64,000 nt of DNA from Frigidibacter albus (GCF_009908165.1 NZ_JAAAUC010000011.1:1-64000); one strand, 5' to 3'. Positions 21,625 through 29,443 are shown, numbered from the stretch's first letter. Numbers and translations are program-made. The notes: generated by a model not told the origin, from the sequence alone.

Positions 21625-22016
21625 CCCCCGAACTCACAGCCCTCGCCCTCGCCGGCCTCCTGCAAGCGGTCCAGTACATGCTCTTCGCCCTTCCGGCGAA
21701 TATGGAGCTGGGGACCGGCTACACCTCCAGCGCCCGCGACCGGCCGCCGTCCCGCTCGCTAAGCCCGCGCACCGGCCGGCTGCAGCGCGCGCTGAACAAC
21801 CATTTCGAGGGGCTGATCCTCTTCACCCTCGCCGTGGTCGTGGTCACGCTTGGCGGCCAGGCGACCGGCTTCACCGCCGCCTGCGGCTGGGTCTATCTGG
21901 CGATGCGGGTGCTCTACGTGCCCGCCTATGCCCTCGGCTGGGCCCCCTGGCGCTCGGCGATCTGGGGCATCGGCTTCCTTGCGACGGTGGCGATGATCCT
22001 CGCCGCCCTGTTCTGA
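21621..22016 (+). CDS. MAPEG family membrane protein
   Basis: The 131-residue protein has four transmembrane segments. RLQRALNNHFEGLILFTLAV is the conserved MAPEG (membrane-associated eicosanoid/glutathione metabolism) motif, and YVPAYALGWAPWRSAIW is also typical. Substrate unknown in bacteria. It is coupled to the upstream membrane-protein gene and followed by lpd. Confidence 0.85.
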   Translation: MTPELTALALAGLLQAVQYMLFALPANMELGTGYTSSARDRPPSRSLSPRTGRLQRALNNHFEGLILFTLAVVVVTLGGQATGFTAACGWVYLAMRVLYVPAYALGWAPWRSAIWGIGFLATVAMILAALF

Positions 22017-22026
22017 CCAAATTCCC

Positions 22027-22072
22027 ATACGGCAATCGTATGTATGAAAACCATATCGTTTCCATACGGTTT
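22027..22072. promoter_or_regulatory. Repeats and palindrome before lpd
   Basis: ATACG-GCAAT-CGTAT is a perfect 5-bp inverted repeat at 22027-22041. Two tandem 11-bp near-copies follow at 22051-22061 (CCATATCGTTT) and 22062-22072 (CCATACGGTTT). They sit 30-75 bases before the lpd start, in the only AT-rich gap of this region. They could be an operator for separate control of lpd. Confidence 0.45.
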
Positions 22073-22103
22073 CCAGACACCAAAAAGCCTGAAGGAGACT
22101 ACC

Positions 22104-23492
22104 ATGGCGAGCTTTGATGTGATCGTGATCGGCGCCGGCCCCGGCGGCTATGTCTGCGCCATCCGCTGCGCGCAACTCGGCCTCAAGGTCGCCTGCGTCG
22201 AGGGGCGCGAGACGCTTGGCGGCACCTGCCTGAACATCGGCTGCATCCCGTCCAAGGCGCTGCTGAACGCCACCCACCACCTGCACGAGGCGGAACACAA
22301 CTTCGCCAAGATGGGCCTGAAGGGCAAATCGCCCTCTGTCGATTGGCCGCAGATGCAGGCCTACAAACAAGATGTGGTAGATGGCAATACCAAGGGCATC
22401 GAGTTCTTGTTCAAGAAGAACAAGATCACCTGGCTGAAAGGCTGGGGCTCGATACCTGAGCCCGGCAAGGTCAAGGTCGGGGATGAGGTGCATGAGGCGA
22501 AGTCCATCGTCATCGCCACCGGCTCCGAACCCGCCTCGCTGCCGGGCGTGGAAGTGGATGAACAGACCGTCGTCACCTCCACCGGCGCGCTCAGCCTGGG
22601 CAAGATCCCGAAATCCCTGGTCGTCATCGGCGCCGGCGTGATCGGCCTCGAAATGGGCTCCGTCTACGCCCGCCTCGGCACCAAGGTGACGGTGGTCGAA
22701 TACCTCGACGCCATCACCCCCGGCATGGACGCGGAAGTCGCCAAGGCCTTCCAGAAAATGCTTGTGAAACAAGGCTTTGAATTCATCATGGGCGCCGCCG
22801 TGCAGAAGGTGGACGTGGCCAAAGGCAAGGCCACCGTCACCTACAAACTGCGCAAGGACGACAGCGAAGCGACGCTGGAGGCCGAGACCGTCCTGCTGGC
22901 GACGGGCCGCAAACCCTACACCGCCGGCCTCGGGCTGGAGGCGCTTGGCGTCGAAATGCTGCCCCGCGGCATGGTCAAGATCGACGACCATTTCCAGACC
23001 AGTGTGAAAGGCATCTACGCCATCGGCGACGCCGTTCCCGGCCCGATGCTGGCGCATAAAGCCGAAGACGAAGGCATGGCCGCGGCCGAAGTTCTTGCAG
23101 GAAAACATGGGCATGTGAACTATGGCGTCATCCCCGGCGTCATCTACACCTCGCCCGAGGTGGCCAGCGTCGGCCAGACCGAAGAGCAGCTGAAAGAGGC
23201 CGGCCGCGCCTACAAGGTGGGCAAGTTCCCCTTCATGGGCAACGCCCGCGCCAAGGCGGTGTTCATGGGCGACGGCTTCGTGAAGATCCTCGCCGACAAG
23301 GACACCGACCGGGTTCTGGGTTGCCACATCATCGGCCCGGCGGCGGGCGACCTGATCCACGAGATCTGCGTGGCGATGGAATTCGGCGCCTCGGCCCAGG
23401 ATGTCGCGCTGACCTGCCACGCCCACCCCACCTTCTCGGAAGCGGTGCGCGAGGCGGCGCTGGCCTGCGGCGACGGCGCCATACACGCCTGA
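22104..23492 (+). CDS. lpd: Dihydrolipoyl dehydrogenase (E3)
   Basis: E3 reoxidises dihydrolipoamide for the 2-oxoglutarate and other 2-oxoacid dehydrogenase complexes. The start at 22104 follows GAAGGAG and gives 462 residues. [20 protein letters not shown] binds FAD, and [16 protein letters not shown] holds the redox disulfide. [17 protein letters not shown] binds NAD, and the C-terminal [16 protein letters not shown] has the catalytic His. It is the last gene of the suc-lpd string. Confidence 0.98.
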   Translation: MASFDVIVIGAGPGGYVCAIRCAQLGLKVACVEGRETLGGTCLNIGCIPSKALLNATHHLHEAEHNFAKMGLKGKSPSVDWPQMQAYKQDVVDGNTKGIEFLFKKNKITWLKGWGSIPEPGKVKVGDEVHEAKSIVIATGSEPASLPGVEVDEQTVVTSTGALSLGKIPKSLVVIGAGVIGLEMGSVYARLGTKVTVVEYLDAITPGMDAEVAKAFQKMLVKQGFEFIMGAAVQKVDVAKGKATVTYKLRKDDSEATLEAETVLLATGRKPYTAGLGLEALGVEMLPRGMVKIDDHFQTSVKGIYAIGDAVPGPMLAHKAEDEGMAAAEVLAGKHGHVNYGVIPGVIYTSPEVASVGQTEEQLKEAGRAYKVGKFPFMGNARAKAVFMGDGFVKILADKDTDRVLGCHIIGPAAGDLIHEICVAMEFGASAQDVALTCHAHPTFSEAVREAALACGDGAIHA

Positions 23493-23508
23493 GATTTCAT
23501 GGAAATTT

Positions 23509-23531
23509 CCGGCCCGGGCAGACCGGGCCGG
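23509..23531. terminator. Hairpin between lpd and the convergent GntR gene
   Basis: A 9-bp stem CCGGCCCGG/CCGGGCCGG with loop GCAGA. It could serve both converging transcripts, although neither strand has a T-run. Confidence 0.5.
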
Positions 23532-23534
23532 CCC

Positions 23535-24179
23535 CTACGCCGCCAGATGCCGCAGCCCCTGCGTCACGTCGGTGCGCACCGCCAGCCGCAGCCCCGGCTC
23601 GTCGCCGGCCTTCAGCGCGGCAATGATGATCCGGTGATGCGGCGGCGCCTCCGACCGGCGCAGCTTGCCATACAGCGCCCGCATCGTCGGCCCCAGTTGC
23701 AACCACACCGTCTCCACAATCGCCAGCATCGCCGGCGCCTGCGCCCGCAGGTAGAGCGTGCGGTGAAATTCAAGGTTGGTGCGGATGTAGCCGACCGCAT
23801 CCTGCTTCACCACCGCCTCGGCATTGGCCATGTTGATCGTCTGCAACCGCTCGATCAGCGCCATATGCGCGCGCGGCAGCGCCCGGCTGGCCAGTTCCGG
23901 CTCGATCAGCGCCCGCAGCATCGCCAGCTCCTCGATGCGCTCGTTCGACAGCTCCGGCGTGCCCACCCGGCCCGAGGCCGACAGCGACAGCGCCCCTTCG
24001 GCCGCCAGCCGTCGCAGCGCCTCGCGCGCCGGGGTCATCGACACGCCATGCGCCTTGCCAAGCCCCCGCAGCGTCAGCGCCTGGCCGGGCGCCAGCTCGC
24101 CATGCATGATCTGCTGGCGCAGGGCACGGTAGATCCGCTCATGCGCGGCGGTTTCTGGCGGGCGGACGGGCTTGTGCAT
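23535..24179 (-). CDS. GntR-family (FCD) transcriptional regulator
   Basis: 214 residues. A winged-helix domain (about 10-75) contains RIYRALRQQIMHGELAPGQ and VSMTPAREALRRLAAEGAL. It is followed by an FCD-type all-helical ligand domain (about 85-210) with EFHRTLYLRA supplying a likely metal-site His. Such regulators sense organic acids or related metabolites. The gene faces lpd, and a GTGATCAC palindrome ends 9 bases before its ATG. The same palindrome occurs in pairs upstream of sdhC and sucC. This makes it a candidate regulator of those operons, by inference only. Confidence 0.88.
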   Translation of the reverse strand: MHKPVRPPETAAHERIYRALRQQIMHGELAPGQALTLRGLGKAHGVSMTPAREALRRLAAEGALSLSASGRVGTPELSNERIEELAMLRALIEPELASRALPRAHMALIERLQTINMANAEAVVKQDAVGYIRTNLEFHRTLYLRAQAPAMLAIVETVWLQLGPTMRALYGKLRRSEAPPHHRIIIAALKAGDEPGLRLAVRTDVTQGLRHLAA

Positions 24180-24187
24180 CCGGCAGC

Positions 24188-24195
24188 GTGATCAC
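24188..24195. promoter_or_regulatory. Single GTGATCAC palindrome before the GntR gene
   Basis: The 10-base palindrome CGTGATCACG covers 24187-24196, in the 32-base gap between the YgjP-like gene and the GntR start. Its position near the ribosome site would suit autorepression. Confidence 0.5.
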
Positions 24196-24211
24196 GGAAC
24201 GGGCCGCCGCG

Positions 24212-24931
24212 TCAACTGTCCGCGTGCAGCCGCAGCCGGTGCAGCGTCGCACCCTCGGCGCGCAGCCAGGCCCGGTGGCGGGCATAGTCCGGCATCAGCC
24301 GCGCCACCACCGCCCAGAAGGCCGGCGAGTGGTTCATCTCGGCCAGATGCGCCACCTCATGCGCGGCGACGTAGTCCAGCACCTCGGGTGGCGCCAGAAC
24401 CAGCCGCCAGGAATACATCAGCGCCCCGTCCGAGGTGCAGGAGCCCCAGCGGGACCGGGTATCGCGCAGCGTGATCCGGCTGTAGCGCAGGCCAAGCGCG
24501 GCGGCGTGGCGGTCCGACGCCTCGGTCAGCCGGTCCCGCGCCGCCAGCTTCAGGAAGGCCGTCAGCCGTGCCGCAACCCGCGCCGGATCGGCGGGCATCA
24601 GCAGCGCGCCCCCCTCCACCCGCGGGCTGCGGATCGCAGCCGGTGTCAGCACCAGCGCCCGGCCCTCGAACGGCACCGCGTCGCCAAAGCGCAGGCCCGG
24701 TTCGGCAACGGCCCCCGGTCCGAAGCCCATCTGGACCAGCACCTGCCGGATCCAGCCATCCTTGCCGCGGGCAAAGGCCAGCGCCTCGGCCTCGCGCGCA
24801 TGGTGCGGCAGGGTCAACGTTACCCGCCCGTCGAGCCGCGACACCCGCAGCGAAAAGCGCCGCGCCTGCGCGGACCGGCGCAGCGCAATCTCCAGCGGCG
24901 GTGTGCCATCAAGGCGGGCGATACGGGTCAT
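24212..24931 (-). CDS. YgjP-like (DUF45) zinc metallopeptidase
   Basis: Starting at the ATG at 24931 the product is 239 residues. AAHEVAHLAEMNHSPAFWAVV gives the HExxH zinc motif followed by the third-ligand His in NHSPAFW. TLRDTRSRWGSCTSDG is the other signature of YgjP/DUF45 proteins (SprT-like fold). It is cytoplasmic with no signal peptide. Physiological substrate unknown. It lies 32 bases upstream of the GntR gene on the same strand. Confidence 0.88.
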   Translation of the reverse strand: MTRIARLDGTPPLEIALRRSAQARRFSLRVSRLDGRVTLTLPHHAREAEALAFARGKDGWIRQVLVQMGFGPGAVAEPGLRFGDAVPFEGRALVLTPAAIRSPRVEGGALLMPADPARVAARLTAFLKLAARDRLTEASDRHAAALGLRYSRITLRDTRSRWGSCTSDGALMYSWRLVLAPPEVLDYVAAHEVAHLAEMNHSPAFWAVVARLMPDYARHRAWLRAEGATLHRLRLHADS

Positions 24932-25104
24932 GCGGGCTCCGGTCGGGCTCCGGTGGGGGACGCGTGCAGCATAGCTGAGCCTGCGCTGGCGGAAAGCCCG
25001 TCCTGACACACGGGACTGTGGGTGGAAAGGCTTTGACACCCCCCGGCACTTGTGGCAGTTGACGCCGACTCTGCACTCAGCTTTTGCCACGGAAAGGGAC
25101 GTTC

Positions 25105-25452
25105 ATGCCCAAGGAAGAATGGGGCGTCAAGCGCCTGTGCCCGCACTGCGCCAGCCGGTTCTACGACCTTCAGCGCGACCCGATGACCTGCCCGGAATGC
25201 GGCCAGAGCTTCACCGCCGACAGCCTGATCGTCAGCCGCGGCCGCTCGATGATCGCCGAGAAGGCCGCCGTGCGCGACCGGGATCGTGAGCGCGTGCGCG
25301 CCGCCGAGAGCGACGAGCTGGTCGATGAGGAAGTGCTGGAAGACGAAACCGCCGACGTCGATCTGGATGACGATCTGCTGGAAGACGACGAGGACGACAA
25401 CGTCTCGCTGGACGAGATCGCCGACGTCGCCGGCACCGAAGACGAGGTTTGA
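25105..25452 (+). CDS. TIGR02300 family protein
   Basis: 115 residues from the ATG at 25105. The N-terminus MPKEEWGVKRLCPHCASRFY with FYDLQRDP and MTCPECG forms a small zinc-ribbon-like CxxC...CxxC region. The rest is very acidic (EEVLEDETADVDLDDDLLED). This matches the alphaproteobacterial TIGR02300 family of unknown function. It diverges from the YgjP-like gene. Confidence 0.85.
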   Translation: MPKEEWGVKRLCPHCASRFYDLQRDPMTCPECGQSFTADSLIVSRGRSMIAEKAAVRDRDRERVRAAESDELVDEEVLEDETADVDLDDDLLEDDEDDNVSLDEIADVAGTEDEV

Positions 25453-25537
25453 CACGGGCTGCGGGGCAGGGCCCGGGGCGCCGTTCGGCGCCTCGCCCGC
25501 TCCCCGGCGTTTCTGCGGCAGGCGCACCGATTTTCTC

Positions 25538-25566
25538 TTGCGCCCGCCTTTGCACTTGCCTATACG
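25538..25566 (+). promoter_or_regulatory. tRNA-Ala promoter
   Basis: TTGCGC at 25538-25543 and TATACG at 25561-25566 are separated by 17 bp, about 50 bp before the tRNA. Confidence 0.65.
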
Positions 25567-25615
25567 GCGCGACACGGGCAGCGACGGCATCCGCCAAGCT
25601 GACCGGACCTCCGGT

Positions 25616-25691
<76 letters not shown>

Positions 25692-25720
25692 AAAAAATCA
25701 AAGACTTACGACGCACATAG

Positions 25721-25747
25721 CCCCGCCCATTCGGCGGGGTTTTGCTT
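25721..25747 (+). terminator. Rho-independent terminator after tRNA-Ala
   Basis: The stem CCCCGCC/GGCGGGG with loop CATTC is followed by TTTTGCTTTT, 29 bases after the tRNA. Confidence 0.85.
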
Positions 25748-25897
25748 TTGGAGCGTCGTTGGAAAGGGAAACTGCGCAACATGGTTTGCCCCTCATTCTT
25801 CAAGGCGCAGGCGTCGCCAGCGGTGAGTCTTTTATCACGCAGGCAAAGCCAGATTTGCCGGATGCGGATTGACGAAGGCCCTACCGGAGGAGCAAAA

Positions 25898-25930
25898 ATG
25901 CACTACATAGTTGTCGTGACAGGGAAGTGA
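25898..25930 (+). CDS. Ten-codon leader ORF coupled to hicA
   Basis: MHYIVVVTGK is preceded by a strong ribosome site (GGAGGAG at 25887-25893). Its stop at 25928-25930 overlaps the GTG start of hicA (GTGA). The hicA start has no ribosome site of its own, so hicA translation probably depends on this leader. The MHYIVVV stretch also resembles the first strand of HicB proteins, so it may be a relic. That it is translated is an inference. Confidence 0.45.
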   Translation: MHYIVVVTGK

Positions 25931-26196
25931 GGGTGGCGAAAAAGCGGGCGATCCTCGAGCGGATGCAGGAAAATCCCGCAGGGGATTGGAAGATCGATGA
26001 CTTCATCGAGGAAGCGCGGCGGGTTGGCCTCGTCGTTAGGGCACCGGCGAGAGGAAGCCACTACACCTTCGCCAGCCCGCATGTCGAGGTCATCGTCACT
26101 GTCCCTTTTCGCCGCCCGATCAAGCCGACTTATCCCCGCCAGTTCGTGTCCCTTGTCCGGCGGCACCTGGCCGAAAAGGAGAAGCTGAATGGCTGA
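25927..26196 (+). CDS. hicA: HicA-like type II toxin (mRNA interferase)
   Basis: 89 residues. GSHYTFASPH near 43-52 contains the conserved Gly-Ser-His of the HicA double-stranded RNA-binding fold, whose His is catalytic in known HicA ribonucleases. VTVPFRRPIKPTYPRQFVSL is the usual C-terminal strand-helix. The GTG at 25927 is chosen for its overlap with the leader stop; a GTG at 25933 is an alternative. It overlaps hicB by 8 bases. The gene is slightly longer than typical HicA at its N-terminus. Confidence 0.82.
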   Translation: MRVAKKRAILERMQENPAGDWKIDDFIEEARRVGLVVRAPARGSHYTFASPHVEVIVTVPFRRPIKPTYPRQFVSLVRRHLAEKEKLNG

Positions 26197-26596
26197 TTAT
26201 GCAATCGTGATCATGCCGCTCTCCGTTGAAGACGGGGGCGGATTTGCAGGCTATGTCCCCGATCTTCCTGGGTGCATCAGCGACGGCGAGACCTATGAGG
26301 AGGCGCTGGCGAATACCCAAGATGCCATCGCTGCGTGGATCGACATGAACACCGAAATGGGCAGATCTGCCCCTCAGCCCGGGACTGCTGCAGAGCGGAT
26401 GCGTGCGCGGGACGAGGCGCTGTTTTCGGCGCTGCGCGCCGCCTTCAATTATGCTGATGCTGCGGACGGAAAGATTTCTGACCTTGAGCGCAAGGTCGAG
26501 ACGCTCCTACGGCTCATGCAAGACGAGGTGGCTCCGCGGCGGACGTTGTTCGAGGCTGTCGTTTCTGACAGACGGTCCATCACGCGGGCAAACTGA
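26189..26596 (+). CDS. hicB: HicB-like antitoxin with unusual C-terminus
   Basis: 135 residues. The N-terminal half (MADYAIVIMPLSVEDGGGFA, YVPDLPGCISDGETYEEALA) is the partial RNase H-like HicB fold that blocks HicA. The C-terminal part (about 80-135), instead of a clear ribbon-helix-helix or HTH, is a charged helix with SDLERKVETLLRLMQDEV, which looks like a coiled coil. The ribosome site AAAGGAG lies 6 bases before the ATG. With hicA it forms a toxin-antitoxin pair that normally neutralises itself. Confidence 0.82.
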   Translation: MADYAIVIMPLSVEDGGGFAGYVPDLPGCISDGETYEEALANTQDAIAAWIDMNTEMGRSAPQPGTAAERMRARDEALFSALRAAFNYADAADGKISDLERKVETLLRLMQDEVAPRRTLFEAVVSDRRSITRAN

Positions 26597-26690
26597 CGCC
26601 CCATCCGCGTTACGCCTTGCGGGTCGGGTTTGGCGCACGGCGCAGTCCACCTGCAGCCCAGGTGCGCTGCCATCCCCCCCAAATCGGAAA

Positions 26691-26884
26691 GGGCCGTTTC
26701 CTGTCCGGAAACGGCCCCCGAGATCTACGGAGATGGGCCAGTTAGGGTGTCGAAGCTCGACGAGGCCCAGTCAGGGATCAAAGCCTTCGGGGCTGCCCTC
26801 AGGCCACGGCCCCCCTGACTGTCCCGACACCTCTCTCCACTATCACTCTAGACACTGGACCACCTCCTTTCAATGCGTTGCCGT
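26691..26884 (-). ncRNA. Structured small RNA unit with embedded 18-codon ORF
   Basis: Downstream of queT on the minus strand is a complete small transcription unit. The promoter is TTGACA (26919-26914), a 17-bp spacer and AACCTT (26896-26891). A start near 26884 is followed by ribosome site AAAGGAGGT (26870-26862) and a short ORF. Nested stems follow: GGTGTCG (26831-26825) pairs with CGACACC (26752-26746), and CAGTCAGGG (26821-26813) pairs with CCCTGACTG (26776-26768). A second copy of the 3' arm, CCCTAACTGG (26747-26738), could compete. It ends with an 11-bp hairpin at 26717-26691 followed by TTTCC. I do not recognise it as a named RNA family. Confidence 0.55.
26799..26855 (-). CDS. 18-residue ORF with near-perfect ribosome binding site
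   Basis: GTG at 26855 opens MSRVIVERGVGTVRGAVA, ending at TGA (26801-26799). The ribosome site AAAGGAGGT is fully complementary to the 16S 3' end and lies 6 bases before the start. The ORF contains the 5' arms of both large hairpins, so ribosome progress would decide whether they can form. The peptide is basic and has no recognised homologue. Confidence 0.5.
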   Translation of the reverse strand: MSRVIVERGVGTVRGAVA

Positions 26885-26925
26885 TAAGCCAAGGTTGCCA
26901 CAGATTTTGTGTGTGTCAAACTTTT

Positions 26926-27555
26926 TTACGCAATGGGTGCGGTGTTTCCCAATAGCCTTGAAACGATCAGGCGGAAGGGTACCAGTGCTGCCAAAGCCAG
27001 CGCCAGCTTGACCAGCCAGTCGGCGACGGCCAGCGAGACCCACAGCGGGGCCACCGGGCCGAGGCCCAGAAGCGGCAGCATCTCGCCGGCCCAGGACACG
27101 TCATTGCCGGGTTCGAGGACCGCCAGCGCGCCCGAGAAGGCGACCGTGAAGAAGATCGCGGTATCGAGCGACGATCCGACCAGGGTAGAGACCAGCGGCG
27201 CGCGCCACCAGGCGCCACTGCGCATCCGGTCGAACACCGCCACATCCATCATCTGCGCGACAAGGAACGCGAGGCCCGAGCCAAGCGCCACGCGCAGCGT
27301 GACCAGCGGGCCGAACTCGCCGACGATCTGAGTGCCGATCAGCGAGCAGGCGATGCCGGTGACGAACCCCGCCAGCACCACGCGACGGGCGGCAGCCGGG
27401 CCATAGACGCGGTTCATCACATCGGTGACGAGGAAGGCGAGGGGATAGGTGAACGCACCCCAGGTGAGCCAGTCCCCCAGCAGGATCTGCACGAGGATGT
27501 TCGAGGCCACGACGATGGCGGCCATGGCAAGGATGCCAGGAAGGTATCGGGTCAT
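26926..27555 (-). CDS. Queuosine precursor transporter (YhhQ/QueT-like, VUT family)
   Basis: 209 residues with about six transmembrane segments. WGAFTYPLAFLVTDVMNRVY is the signature of the VUT/YhhQ family, which imports 7-cyano- or 7-aminomethyl-7-deazaguanine for queuosine tRNA modification. PLVSTLVGSSLDTAIFFTVA is also conserved. A promoter-like TTGACC-17 bp-CTATCC lies about 60 bases upstream. I saw no clear preQ1 riboswitch in the roughly 100-base leader. Confidence 0.88.
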   Translation of the reverse strand: MTRYLPGILAMAAIVVASNILVQILLGDWLTWGAFTYPLAFLVTDVMNRVYGPAAARRVVLAGFVTGIACSLIGTQIVGEFGPLVTLRVALGSGLAFLVAQMMDVAVFDRMRSGAWWRAPLVSTLVGSSLDTAIFFTVAFSGALAVLEPGNDVSWAGEMLPLLGLGPVAPLWVSLAVADWLVKLALALAALVPFRLIVSRLLGNTAPIA

Positions 27556-27665
27556 GTTTGATCCGTTTTGACAAGGTTGCGGACACTTGGCCCCGCGCGG
27601 CGGGACGCGGCGGGATAGGGCCGAAGCGGGTGCCGGGTCAAGCGGTTTCGGTCAGGGCAGCCTGT

Positions 27666-28577
27666 TCAGGGCGCCAGCCGGTAGTCCACGAACTCGGTCC
27701 GCTGCACCAAGAAGAAATTGTCGTCCGAGATCATGGTCAGCCGGATCGCGCCGGCCGCGTCCCGCCACACCGCGATGCCTTCGAGGTTGTCATGGGCGGC
27801 GGTGCGGGTCTGCAGCAGCACCTCGCCGCCGGTCGCGCTGTCGCCCTCGATCCCGAAGCGCCGGACGCGGCTGAGGAAGCCGATGCCGAAAAAGTCCCGC
27901 TCCAGCAGGTAGAACTGCCCGTCCGGTCCGAAATCGGCGCCCACCGGCAGCCAGTTGCCATCGCGCGGCAGGGCGAAGGGCTGGTCCCACTCGCCGCTCC
28001 TGAAGCGCCAGACCGGGAAGGCGCGGTCCTTGGCGCCCGACCGCTCCGGCAGGGTGTAGAGCGCGCCATCCGGCCCGATCGCCAGCGCCTCCAGCGAGGA
28101 GTTGTTCTGCATCGCGTCGAAGGCCTCGGGGCGTGGCAGCCGCTCGGCCGCCGCCTCGGGGCTCGGATACTGCGCCACCCGTGCATAGCCCTCGAATGAG
28201 ACGTAGAGGCTGCCATCAGGCGCCATCGCCAGCCCTTCGGCATCGGTGAAGCGGCCGGTCAGGGCCTCGCCCTTGCTGTCGCGCAGGGGCAGCAGCGTCG
28301 CCTGCTCCACCCCGATGACGCGCCCGTCCGCGTCGCGCTTCAGCCGCCCCTGCGCCAGCGTCCCACGATCCGACACCGCGGCAAAACCCAGCCCGTCCGC
28401 CGACAGCTCCAGCCCGGAAAACCCGCCGAACCGCGCGACGCTGCTGCGCCAGACCCAGCTGCCGACATGCTCGGCCGCCTGCGGTTCGGCAGCGCCGCCA
28501 AGGCGGGCGTTGATGCCGAAAGCCAGCGGCAGGCAGGCCAGCGCCGCGATCAGTCCGAGGCGAGAACGGCGGCGCAT
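27666..28577 (-). CDS. Esterase-like activity of phytase family protein (PF13449-type)
   Basis: 303 residues with an N-terminal signal segment (MRRRSRLGLIAALACLPLAF). The rest is a beta-propeller-like repeat protein with FGGFSGLELSADG, FTDAEGLAMAPDGSLYVSFE and EALAIGPDGALYTLPE, the pattern of the esterase-like/phytase family. It is probably periplasmic. Its start overlaps the mepA stop by 28 bases, so the two are co-translated. Substrate unknown. Confidence 0.8.
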   Translation of the reverse strand: MRRRSRLGLIAALACLPLAFGINARLGGAAEPQAAEHVGSWVWRSSVARFGGFSGLELSADGLGFAAVSDRGTLAQGRLKRDADGRVIGVEQATLLPLRDSKGEALTGRFTDAEGLAMAPDGSLYVSFEGYARVAQYPSPEAAAERLPRPEAFDAMQNNSSLEALAIGPDGALYTLPERSGAKDRAFPVWRFRSGEWDQPFALPRDGNWLPVGADFGPDGQFYLLERDFFGIGFLSRVRRFGIEGDSATGGEVLLQTRTAAHDNLEGIAVWRDAAGAIRLTMISDDNFFLVQRTEFVDYRLAP

Positions 28578-29443
28578 TGGCTGGGCAGGTCGGCCATGGT
28601 GAATTCCCTGGGCGTCTTCGCGCGCGGGCCGGGCACCTTGGGCCGTTTGGGCGGGTTGCGCAGTTCCTCAAGATAGGTGGTCACCCACCACTGCAGGCTC
28701 TCGTCGCAGCCATCGTCGCCCTTGGACAGTTCATCGACCGTCGGCGTCTGCGTCTCGCACAGGCGGTCGCCGCGCGGGCATTTCAGGCGCACATGGAAAT
28801 GGGTGTTATGGCCATAGATCGGGCGGATCTTCTGCAGCCACTTCGCGTCGCGCGGGCGGGCGGTCTTGCACATCTCGACCTTGACGGCGGCGGCGACAAA
28901 GATCCGGTCCACCCGCGGATCGGCAGCGGCCGATGCCAGCAGCGCCTGATGCTGCGGGGTCCAGTTGCCGTTGACCCGCGTCTGGTCCTCGGTCCGGACC
29001 GAGATCGAGGACAGGTTCTCGCGCTCCTGCCGCGTCAGGTTCAGCCGCTGCGGCGGCAGCATCCAGATATCGGCATCGAGGCCCATCTGGTGGCTGTTAT
29101 GCCCGCCGGTCATCGGCCCACCGCGCGGCTGGCTGATATCGCCGATATAGAGCCCGGCCCATCCCAGCTTGCGCGCCGTCTGCGACAGGTCCACCAGATA
29201 GCCGATCATTTCGGGGTGGCCCCAGTTGCGGTTGCGCGACAGCCGCATCGCCTGCCAGGTCGGCCCGGATTCGGGCATCGCCTGCAACCCCGCCGCGCAG
29301 CCCTTGGCATAGCTGCCGATGGCGGCGGGGGCTTGGGCCGAGGGGGCAGGCTGCGCGCCGAACAGGTTGCGGGCCAGTTGTTGGGCACTGACCGGCAGCG
29401 CCAGCCCGGCCAACGTGGCAACCAAAAGTGCGAAACGGATCAT
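28550..29443 (-). CDS. mepA: Penicillin-insensitive murein endopeptidase
   Basis: MepA cleaves D-alanyl-meso-DAP crosslinks in the periplasm. The start ATG at 29443 gives signal peptide MIRFALLVATLAGLALPVSA and 297 residues. RNRNWGHPEMIGYL, GGHNSHQMGLDADIW and YGHNTHFHVRLKCP carry the LAS-type zinc ligands (H-x6-D and HxH). Cysteines that form disulfides in the E. coli enzyme appear conserved. It overlaps the upstream MFS gene by ATGA and the downstream gene by 28 bases. Confidence 0.93.
   Translation of the reverse strand: MIRFALLVATLAGLALPVSAQQLARNLFGAQPAPSAQAPAAIGSYAKGCAAGLQAMPESGPTWQAMRLSRNRNWGHPEMIGYLVDLSQTARKLGWAGLYIGDISQPRGGPMTGGHNSHQMGLDADIWMLPPQRLNLTRQERENLSSISVRTEDQTRVNGNWTPQHQALLASAAADPRVDRIFVAAAVKVEMCKTARPRDAKWLQKIRPIYGHNTHFHVRLKCPRGDRLCETQTPTVDELSKGDDGCDESLQWWVTTYLEELRNPPKRPKVPGPRAKTPREFTMADLPSQCAAVLASD

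Noticed and set aside
27556-27650. preQ1 riboswitch before the queuosine precursor transporter
   Set aside because: The leader lacks a recognisable preQ1 aptamer core; it is simply GC-rich with a candidate promoter.
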